This document shows, piece by piece, positions 55,596 through 64,000 of a stretch of DNA of 64,000 nt. The notes under the pieces were generated by a model. It did not search any database, was not told the DNA's origin, and saw only the letters and a program-made list of their open reading frames with translations. The stretch comes from Escallonia rubra (Eukaryota; Streptophyta; Magnoliopsida; Escalloniales; Escalloniaceae), in assembly GCA_033065855.1 (NCBI GenBank), contig JAVXUO010001311.1, positions 868,001 to 932,000 of the forward strand. The letters are read 5' to 3'. Within the stretch, counting starts at the first letter, position 1; every line of letters starts with the position of its first letter. Both the position numbers and the translations under genes were made by a program.

Positions 55596-56642
55596 ACACA
55601 AACCCATAAATATTGCAAATATGTGCGGACACCCACAAACCCAAATTTTGTTGCCTCTTCAGAATTCTTCGAAACCTCAAACAGATCTTTTAAAAAACAT
55701 TATTGCATTAGGGAGAGGAGAAAAGAGAGAGAGATGCAATTCATTTTTAGTGTCAAAATATGTATTAAGGATAGTATTGACATTTTTAAAGTACGAAATG
55801 ACCACGACAGCCAAATCGTTAATTAGGGTTACGGAACACTAAAGTTCACAGAGTCTGATATAGCTTTTTCACATCTTGAATACGTGTGTATGCTTTGTAA
55901 TAATTGCCTTTGATTATAAATTATTTCTAAACTCAGGGAGTTTATTGATATATTCTTTAATAATATGACAAGTCACAAATCAAGGCACGTAAAGATGATA
56001 TTTGCAATCAATAATGAAGAAATAAGTAAAAAAGAAGATCACCCAATGAACACAAGAAGTACGGCGTGCAAGCCTGCACCGTCTATCAATATATAGCTGT
56101 AGAAAAAATACTAGATGGATGAAGCACGCAAAAAGTTTATAGCAACTCACAACTCTCAAACTTGAGTTCTATGGCTTAACAAAAACCGCCTAATCGGTAA
56201 ACCACGATGAATATTTTAGCGATATAGAACACTCATGCCCCCCACGCAGTCCTTCTGAGTTTCGAACAGAGTCCTCTATCTGCATGAACTAGGCCTATAA
56301 TTTCGTTGCAAAATTAGGCTCATCGGATTGGTTCAAAAGGGGGGCGAAATACGCAACGATGTTACTGATTTCCCTGTAAATGAATGTCTCAGAAAGGGAA
56401 AACAAAATTTCCTTTACAAACTGTTGAACATATACAGTGATCTTGTCATTCAGTTTTCTATGAGTCACATCCCTTTTCTAGTGGCATATTTCAATAGAAG
56501 CATCGACGACTATTATATTGACACCATCTAGAACAAAGTTTAAATTTCAAAGTCGTTGGACGCGTTTAATTTGAGACCATCTAATGAGACCGCCATTCCT
56601 TTTTCCTTTCTCTGCTGCTTCCTATCTCCAAGGAAAGGTGTC

Positions 56643-56650
56643 TATATATA
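56643..56650 (+). promoter_or_regulatory. TATA box of LEA_2 copy 2
   Basis: TATATATA in the phrase GTGTCTATATATAGCTC, 137 bases before the ATG. The same phrase precedes copy 3 (GCGTCTATATATGGCTC, about 59911). Confidence 0.55.
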
Positions 56651-56779
56651 GCTCACGGCATGAGCCCAGAATTTTCACCACCACACCACCCATCTTCAGC
56701 TTCTTTTGAACATTCAGAATCACACCTTTCACAACCCCTGTTAGAGTAACAGTTAAAGAACCCGAAAAACAGATAAAAA

Positions 56780-57364
56780 ATGGTAGAAGCAGGTTCTGTA
56801 GAATCTCAGGATCTTCGCCGCCAGAAGATGAAGAAGTACATCATATATGGTGTTGCCTTCGTGATATTTCAAGTCATTGTGTTGAGCATCATGGGACTCA
56901 CCATCATGAAGTTCAGGAACCCCAAGTTTCGCGTGAGGTCCGCAACCTTTGACGATACCTTCGACGTTGGAACAGCTGCGGATCCATCGTTTAACATCGC
57001 TATGAACACTAAATTCGGTGTCATGAACAACAACTTCGGTCCATTCAAGTACCAGAACGCCACGGTCGACTTCTACTATAGAAACACAAAGGTAGGCGAA
57101 GCCTTTGTTCGTAAGTCTAGCGTTAATATCCGGAACACAAAGAAGGTGGATGCTATGTTGAATTAGTCGTCCACAAATTTAACAATCACGTCGGAATTAG
57201 CCAATGATATCAGCTCCGGGATTTTGCCACTGACGAGCCAATCAAGAATCAGAGGGAAGGTGACCATAATGTTCATGATGAAGAAGAACAGAGCCACCAA
57301 CATGAATTGCACCATGGAGATTGCTCTTGCCACGAAGCAACTCCAGAATTTATCATGCAAGTGA
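56780..57364 (+). pseudogene. LEA_2 / NHL protein, copy 2, with a nonsense codon
   Basis: Nearly identical to copy 3 over its whole 195 codons with no indels, but codon 129 is TAG (57164-57166) where copy 3 has TTG. Translation would stop after 128 residues, keeping the membrane span (about 20-43) and the first half of the LEA_2 domain and losing the second half with the CTMEIALATKQLQN end. The frame stays open from the stop to the normal TGA at 57362-57364, so the inactivation is recent. TATA box, leader and start are preserved, so the locus may still be transcribed. Confidence 0.9.
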
Positions 57365-57800
57365 TTGTATGTTAATTGTTTTTAGTTTGTGAGGAAGAAT
57401 GTCGTATGTTCTTACCTCTGGTAGGCCTATTCTTTGTAGACCAGCTTTAATATACAATACATATTATAAGATTTATGTTTTATGAGCTAGATTTTGTCTC
57501 CTCCGCCTAAAATTCAGAACTCTTCTTAAGACTTTTAGCTAGCTTGAGCAAAAATCTAGACTGAAATGCTGCTCTACCATGGAAGTTCTGCTGCAAGACA
57601 GTTCCCTTTTGTTGTTTGTGGCTTTGAACGACGAAAATTTGTGGGAATTATGGCTAAAAATTGTTTCCTTCATTTTTCTAGTGACGGAAACCTGCACGTT
57701 GTGTCACTACTGAAATTCTTAGTGGCACGTTCACCACCTCTGCCACAATCCATATCACAGTGGATATCTTTCTGAATCGAACTATTAAGGACAAAGTTTT

Positions 57801-58900
57801 TTTTATTTTTTTTTGGTTTGGTTAATAGTATAGTAGAAGCATTTCATTAATAATGGTGTTTTACAAAGTCGTTTCAGCTATTTGAGAGTTCAATCTACTA
57901 CATAATAACACTGCCTACGAAGCTAAAAATTGTCTACATTGGCAAAGTTTGGTCTACAACTATTTAACTCAAGAGTCTAATCTACAGATACCAGTGACCT
58001 TAATTTGCACTCGAAAGCAGCCAATGAGACTCTGTTAGTCAATACTCTCTTGCTCCCGAAAAAAAATCTTCAGGAATGAAAAATAGTATTAACCTAACAT
58101 CTATCATATAAAAGTGGCCATGCTATTGCACTCATCATCTCTGGCCCTTACATTTGGTCAAGCGAAGTTTTGAATTAGTACACTAGATAATTTGCACGAG
58201 CTTTATATATTTTGTTCAATTCAGAGTCTTCAAATCTGCAAGTGCTTGTGATGCAAAGGTATCTGTTGAACCATAAGAATAAGCTGTTGAACCCATTCTC
58301 CCAAAGGCTTCACGACACATATTTCCCGCTACAAATCTTAGACTTTTCTGTTGAAAATTGCATCTAACACCGATAAAAATGGTCTGATCTAATGGGCAAT
58401 GACAAGAAGTTGAGTATAAATTGTAAGCCTTAACAATGGGAACCGGTTGTTGCCTATTGATACTGGCCTGAGTCACCCTGTTCCCGATCATGATTGGACA
58501 GAGTTGTCAGGGTCACATTACTTTAGCGATTTTCACCACCAAGATAAATTTTTACTGTCAAATGATAAAAGGTTATTACCATTAGTTGTTTCATTAACAA
58601 AACGATTTTGTTGGACCTAATAACTTGACATGTCAAAATTTAATTATTTAGAGGTAAATTTTGCTCTTAAAAACTTTAAACTAGAGCATATGGTACATTC
58701 ATATACACCAACAATGTGTCGATAGTTTATCCCTGGACCAATGAAGTTGACACATCAATCCAATGAAGTTGACACATCAATTATCGACGGGATCTTGATA
58801 TTTTAAGAATAAATTTTGGTCATAAATACGTAAAACCAGAGCGTATGAATCATTTGCATGCCGACAATGTGCCAATGGTGCAATTTATTTCCTGGAAACG
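57801..58900. other. Intergenic DNA between LEA_2 copies 2 and 3
   Basis: Apart from the minus-strand open frame at 58216-58497, only AT-rich DNA is seen. CCAATGAAGTTGACACATCA is repeated in tandem at about 58738-58777. Confidence 0.5.
58216..58497 (-). CDS. Unrecognised small open frame or exon
   Basis: The minus strand encodes about 91-93 residues starting near MIGNRVTQASINRQQPVPIV and ending REAFGRMGSTAYSYGSTDTF, ASQALADLKTLN. Composition is balanced and not low-complexity, with four cysteines (two in the pair SCHCPLD), unlike random frames around it. I do not recognise the family. No TATA box or leader is apparent and the frame is open a little upstream of the ATG, so it could be a last exon, a captured piece or a remnant of a longer gene. 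Confidence 0.3.
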   Translation of the reverse strand, partial: PIMIGNRVTQASINRQQPVPIVKAYNLYSTSCHCPLDQTIFIGVRCNFQQKSLRFVAGNMCREAFGRMGSTAYSYGSTDTFASQALADLKTLN

Positions 58901-59042
58901 CACACAAATTGTGCAGATCTGTGCAGACACACACATAACTCAACTTATGTTGCCGCTTCGAAATTCTTCCAATCCTCAAACAAATCTCTTCAAAAAGGCT
59001 AATGCTTGGAGATTAAGGAGAGGAGAATAAAGAGGGAGAAGG

Positions 59043-59077
<35 letters not shown>

Positions 59078-60041
59078 TATACAACACAAATTTAGTGTCA
59101 AAATACATATTAAGGGTAGTATTGGCATTCCAAAGTACGAAATGGTCACGTCAGCCAAATCGTTAGTTAGGTTTATGAAACCCTTACTTTGGTAGAATTT
59201 GATAAAACTTTTTACATTTTTAGTACCGGTGTCCGCTTTGCAACAACTGTCTTTGACTATCAATTATGTCTAAACTCAGGGAGTTTTTTGATATATCCTT
59301 TAATTATATGTCAAGTCACAAATCAGAGCTACGTCAAGACGATATCGACAAAGAATAACGAAAAAAACAAGATTATTCAATGAACACAAGATTCACGTGG
59401 TTCGGCACACAAGTCTGTATTGTGTAACAATAAAGAGCGGAAGAAAATACACTAGATGGATGGAGCATGCAAAAAGCTTATAGCAACTCACAACTCTCAA
59501 ACTTGAGTCCTATGGAGTTACAGATCGGTAAACCACAATGAATCCACTGCTGCACGAACTAGGCTTTTAATTTCGTTGCTACATCAAGCTGGTCGTCTCG
59601 GTTCAAAACTAAAGTGAGGCAAAATAGGCAACGATCTTACTGATTTCCCTGCAAATGTATGTCTCAGAAGGGGAACCAAAATTTTCCTTACAAAGGCTTG
59701 AACTTTTACTGTGATCTTGTCATTCAGTTTTCTATGAGTGACAGCCCTTCTCTAGTAGCATATGTCAATAGAAGCATCGAAGACTATTATATTGACACCA
59801 TCTAGAACAGAGTTTAAATTTCAGAGTCGTTGGACGCGTTTAATTTGAAACCTTTTTATTAGACCCATCCCTTGTTCCTTTCTCTGCTGCTTCCTTTCTC
59901 CACGAAAAGGCGTCTATATATGGCTCATGGCGTGCCCATAATTGTCACCACCACACAACCAACCTTCAGCTTCTTTTCAACATTCAGAATCACACCTTCC
60001 TGTTAGAGCAACAGTTTAAGAACCCGAAAAACAGATTCAAA

Positions 60042-60626
60042 ATGGTAGAGGCAGGTTCAGTAGAATCTCAGGATCTTCGCCGCCAGAAGATGAAGAAGTA
60101 CATCATATATGGTGTTGCCTTCGTAATATTTCAAGTCATTGTCTTGAGCATCATGGGACTCACCATCATGAAGTTCAGGAACCCCAAGTTTCGCGTGAGG
60201 TCCGCAACCTTTGACGGTGCTTTCGATGTTGGAACAGCTGCGAATCCGTCGTTTAACATCACTATGAACACCAAATTCGGTGTCAGGAACAACAACTTCG
60301 GTCCATTCAAGTACCAGAACGCCACGGTCGACTTCTACTATAGAAACACAAAGGTAGGCGAAGCCTTTGTTCGAAAGTCCAGCGTTAATATCCGGAACAC
60401 AAAGAAGGTGGATGTTATGGTGAATTTGTCGTCCACAAACTTAACAAGCACGTCGGAATTAGCCAATGATATCAGCTCAGGTGTTTTGCCACTGACCAGC
60501 CAATCAAGAATCAGAGGAAAGGTGACCATAATGTTCATGATGAAGAAGAACAGAGCCAGCAACATGAATTGCACCATGGAGATTGCTCTCGCCACGAAGC
60601 AACTCCAGAACTTATCATGCAAGTGA
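60042..60626 (+). CDS. LEA_2 / NDR1-HIN1-like membrane-anchored protein, copy 3
   Basis: 194 aa, single exon, intact. A short basic N-terminus (DLRRQKMKK) is followed by one membrane span (about 20-43) and MKFRNPKFRVRSATF, then the LEA_2 domain with NPSFNITMNTKFGVRNNNFG and YRNTKVGEAFVRKSSVNIRN, ending MNCTMEIALATKQLQNLSCK. It is the functional sister of the nonsense-bearing copy 2 and a more distant relative of copy 1. A TATA box (about 59914-59921) and a ~120-base leader precede it. Role by family: a membrane-anchored stress- or defence-associated protein; specific function unknown. Confidence 0.93.
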   Translation: MVEAGSVESQDLRRQKMKKYIIYGVAFVIFQVIVLSIMGLTIMKFRNPKFRVRSATFDGAFDVGTAANPSFNITMNTKFGVRNNNFGPFKYQNATVDFYYRNTKVGEAFVRKSSVNIRNTKKVDVMVNLSSTNLTSTSELANDISSGVLPLTSQSRIRGKVTIMFMMKKNRASNMNCTMEIALATKQLQNLSCK

Positions 60627-60913
60627 TTGTATGTTAATGCTTTTTGTTGTGAGGAAGAATATCATATTTGTTTAGCCTCTGGTAGGCCTATTCTTTGTAC
60701 ACTAGCTTTAATTTACAATACATTTGTTAATATTTCTGCTTCATGAGCTAGATTTTGTTTCCTCTGCCTAAAAGTTTCAGTAACTGTACTTACGACTTTT
60801 GAATCGTAAGGCTTGAGCAAAAATGGCAGGCCCTAGACTGGAATGCTACTCCACCGGAAGTTCAGCTGAACAGTTCCCTTTCGTTGTTTGTGGCTTTGAT
60901 CGACGAAAATTTG

Positions 60914-61677
60914 TGTCGGGAATTTTCCAATAATTGACTCTTATCTTATTAAACTTTGTATTACAAGGAATAATTTGCAAAAAGAATCAATCAAATTGAT
61001 TGATTGGTTTGAGAGATATTAACTCTCAAACATTGGCATTTAATAAGATTGAAAATAGTGGGTTCTCACATGTCTTGGAAAATAGAAAAGTTAAGGGTAT
61101 TTAAATGGCAATGTGGCATACCATATTGTTCTAGAAACACATGGTATGCATGGCCATGCACTCGCACATGTATGGTGGCGGCGGCGGCGGAGTAAAAGCG
61201 CCATTTTCGGACGTGCGCATCGTCGCTAGGAGCCCTCGCCCCTCGCCCAACCTTAACTTTTTGCGATAAATTCAGCATGTGAGCTGCAGTTTGAACTGAA
61301 ACAGTGTGTCTGTTGGAAAATTAAACAGATTTCTGATTTGTTTAAATTTGAAATGGCAAGTGACATCTGCAGAGTCACTTAACTGCCACAACTGTTTGCA
61401 CATGTTCAAGGTACCTTCTGGTGTCTATAAATAGGGCTGATGGTCAGATCATACTTTACTTCGAATTTCTCACTTGCTCTCTCTCTCAAATTTCTGTTTG
61501 TTGATTGCAATCTGCTGTGATCAACAGAGTTTCGCCTGTTTTATCTTGGGAGGCAGATTTGCTGCTATCCTAAGCAGATTATAAGGGAGCAAATACTGTG
61601 TTAAGGAAAAGAGTGCAACGCATTCGACTCGGGCATTTTCAATCCAGTTTTTTTCATACTGCCTTATCTTACCAACA
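60914..61677 (+). mobile_element. Solo LTR (764 bp)
   Basis: It starts TGTCGGGAATTTTCC and ends CTTACCAACA, with exact 5-bp duplications ATTTG at 60909-60913 and 61678-61682. A TATAAATA box is at about 61426. No internal region or second LTR is present, so it is the product of LTR-LTR recombination. The insertion point is confirmed by the uninterrupted partner sequence near 57640 (GAAAATTTGTGGGAATTA). Family not identified; LTR kin of Copia or Gypsy type. Confidence 0.88.
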
Positions 61678-61889
61678 ATTTGTGACAATTATTGCTAGAA
61701 ACTGCTTGCATCATTTTTCTAGTGACGAAAACTTGCACTTGGAGTCACTGCTAAAATTCTTAGGGGCACGTTCACCAACTCTGCCATAATTTATATCACA
61801 TTGGATATCTTTCTTAATGTAACCATTATGGACAAAGTTTTTTTTTTGCATTTCATGAAGTGTTTTACAAAGTCATTCTAGCTATTTGA

Positions 61890-64000
61890 TGTTGTGGTTT
61901 GGATGATTTTTTGTATGATCCTTTCCTATTTTGTAGAGAAGACTTTCCTGTATTGTAGATAATGACTGCTTAATTATAGGAATAATTATATGCTTGATTA
62001 TAGGATTTGGAGTGATTGTAGGATCTAGATTGGTTGTTCCATTAGTATATATACATGTACACACAGTGTAAAGAGTATGAATGAAAACATTATTCTACCT
62101 TTGATTTCTACTTCGTATCAGAGCTCTGGTTTGGCAAGGTCTTGGGTTCAATTCTTCCTGCTTGCATATTTGGTCCCCTTTATAATAATGCAATTTGCAT
62201 TCTGATTATTTGTGCACTTGGTGGTGGTGCATCTTGATTTGTCTCTCCACGTGCAATCAGGGGCTTGCACGTGAGGGGGAGTATTAAGCATGATAACATT
62301 GTTGGGCCCATTCTCTAACATCTTAAGCTAGTCAAGAGCATGCAGAAATTAAAGTTGTAACTCCATCTCAGTCCGAGTTCGACATACCACATGCAACTAA
62401 CACACCACACCAATCGCTAGCTTGCTGAGGATGCTCCTGAACCACATAGAAAATAGCTACCACAGCGTCTCACCAGAGGTATACCTAAACCCACATATGA
62501 ACCTGAACTGTGTAGCAAAGTTAAATATCCCATGAGTCATTTTGTGTCAAACCATCGTTTGTCAGAATCAAATCAATCATTTGTCAATCAATTATCCACT
62601 GTATCTATTCCTAATAGTGTGTAGGAAGCTTTAGGTGACCCGAGATGGAAAGCAGCTATGAATGAGGAGATGAAATCATTGCAAGAAAATAAAACCTGGG
62701 AAGTTATTGATCGTCCACCAGGAAAGAAACCAGTTGGATGTCGGTGGATTTATACCGTGAAGTACAAAGCAGATGGTACAATTGAACGCTTTAAGGCGAG
62801 ACTAGTGGCAAAAGGGTACACCCAAACCTATGGAATTGATTATACAGAGACTTTCGCACCTGTAGCTAAAATCAACACAGTACGAGTCTTGCTGTCGCTA
62901 GCTGCAAACTTGAATTGGCCATTACAGCAGTTTGATGTGAAAAATGCCTTCTTACATGGAGAGTTGTATGAAAAAGTCTACATGGAACTCCCACCTGGAT
63001 GCATGATGCCGAAGACAGATAGTCAGAAGGTGTGCAAACTACAGAAAGCATTGTATGGGTTGAAACAATCTCCGAGGGCGTGGTTTGGAAGATTTACAAA
63101 GTCAATGAGAGCTTTTGGTTACCATCAGAGTAATTCAGATCATACATTATTCTTGAAGAAAAAGCAAGGTAAAATCACTCCCTTAATTGTGTATGTGGAT
63201 TATATGGTGGTTACAGGAAATGATCATGAAGAAAGGGAAGCTCTACAGGGTCACTTGTCCAGGGAATTCAAAATGAAAGATCTTGGCCCCTTGAAATATT
63301 TTCTTGGGATTGAAGTGTCTAGGTCTAATAAAGGGATTTTTCTATCTCAAATAAAGTATGCCTTAGACTTATTACGAGAAACTGGTATGTTAGCATGTCA
63401 ACCAGTAGATACACCGGTGGAAGAAGGATTAAAATTACGTATTGAATCCAATCAAGTACCGGTTGATAAAGGAAAATATCAGAGACTCGTAGGGAGATTG
63501 ATGTACTTAGCACACACAAGGCCAGACTTGGCCTATGCATTAAGTATTGTAAGCCAGTATATGCACAATCCTGGAGAGCAACACATGAATGCAGTTCTAC
63601 GTATTTTGAGGTATCTAAAGTCTGCTCCTGGACAAGAAATTTTATTCACTAAAAATGAGGATCATCAGAGTGTGGATGTATATACGGATGCAGACTGGGC
63701 TGGAGCAGTAGATGACATGCGTTCTACTTCAGGTTACTTCACATTTGTAGGAGGTAATCTAGTTACAAGGAGAAGCAAAAAACAAAATGTTGTTGCAAGA
63801 TCAAGTGCGGAGGCTGAGTTTAGAGTTATTGCACTTGGAGTATGTGAGGCATTATGGCTAAGACTTCTATTACAAGACCTAGGCTGTGTATCTAAGCAGC
63901 CAGTCAAGCTCTATTGCGACAATAAAACCGCTTGTGACATTGCTCATAATCTAGTTCAACATGATCGCACAAAACATGTGGAGATAGACAGATTCTTCAT
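61890..64000 (+). mobile_element. Copia retrotransposon running off the window
   Basis: A short LTR-like stretch (about 61890-62112, starting TGTTGTGGTTTGG) is followed by a primer-binding-like GTATCAGAGC. Recognisable pol text runs from about 62630 to the window end: reverse transcriptase (VGCRWIYTVKYKADGTIERF, FDVKNAFLHGELYEKVYME, LQKALYGLKQSPRAW) and RNase H (SSAEAEF, YCDNKTACDIAHN, DRTKHVEIDRFF). Between LTR and pol (62130-62334) lies a piece related to the TRIM-like element at 14526. Only the C-terminal part of pol is seen, so the visible portion is incomplete and it looks broken, of moderate age. Confidence 0.85.

Larger units (their letters stand above)
55600..57800 (+). repeat. Segmental duplication, left copy (partner 58900-61850)
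   Basis: The upstream flank, LEA_2 coding region and downstream flank all match 58900-60913 plus 61683-61850, interrupted in the partner by a solo LTR. The spacing of start codons is 3262 bases. A shared phrase about 300 bases past the gene is TTGTTTGTGGCTTTGA. Confidence 0.85.
58900..61850 (+). repeat. Segmental duplication, right copy
   Basis: Partner of 55600-57800. It contains LEA_2 copy 3 and is split downstream of the gene by the solo LTR at 60914-61677. Confidence 0.85.

Noticed and set aside
1-64000. rRNA genes, CRISPR arrays, bacterial operons
   Set aside because: No rRNA-like conserved blocks, no short repeats with unique spacers of equal length, and the sequence is plant nuclear DNA.

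Overview
The window is nuclear DNA from a flowering plant, most likely a eudicot. Its intact genes are plant families: UGT88-clade glycosyltransferases with a PSPG box, an ABCG half-transporter, and LEA_2/NHL membrane-anchored proteins. They sit in AT-rich DNA full of plant transposons (Sirevirus Copia, Mutator-like, hAT, Helitron, MITEs, TRIM, LINE). I do not name a species.

Layout. 1-8370: an AT-rich degenerate repeat array with a ~1.13 kb higher-order period, split at a (CT)n(CA)n(TA)n microsatellite by three adjacent elements of one family (about 2753-3978, 3995-5553, 5580-8113). Their long ends are built of ~25-bp palindromes and they carry fragments of host genes (OTLD1-type deubiquitinase, F-box protein). 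A hAT element with an exact 8-bp target duplication lies inside the third. 9912-11646: a Pack-MULE with an exact 9-bp target duplication carrying the first coding part of a CDKB1 kinase gene. 12130-21815: a UGT88 tandem cluster of two near-identical intact genes, one decayed copy between them and a diverged fourth gene, all on the plus strand. 22520-24912: a hAT-type element that received a second copy of its own family in opposite orientation. 25261-30270: old Copia fossils. 31727-32752: a Mutator-like element with a MITE inside. 33124-34905: an ABCG half-transporter, minus strand. 40420-43423: a 3 kb non-autonomous hAT. 44735-61850: three LEA_2 copies (two intact, one with a nonsense codon) separated by a young gag-only Sirevirus (49804-55518), with a solo LTR (60914-61677) downstream. 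61890-64000: start of another Copia element that runs off the window.

The host genes are five intact single-exon coding regions plus pseudogenes: UGT88 x3 (12490-13893, 17731-19131, 20394-21815) and two LEA_2 genes (44735-45364, 60042-60626), to which the ABCG gene adds a sixth. The UGT cluster (small-phenolic glucosylation by family) and the ABCG exporter are both specialised-metabolism or surface-lipid type families, but nothing in the sequence shows they act together. Most of the window, and most of what is unusual in it, is transposable-element biology: gene-fragment capture, insertion into TA microsatellites, self-insertion, and a retrotransposon promoter that carries perfect matches to the plant G2/M-phase (MSA) element.
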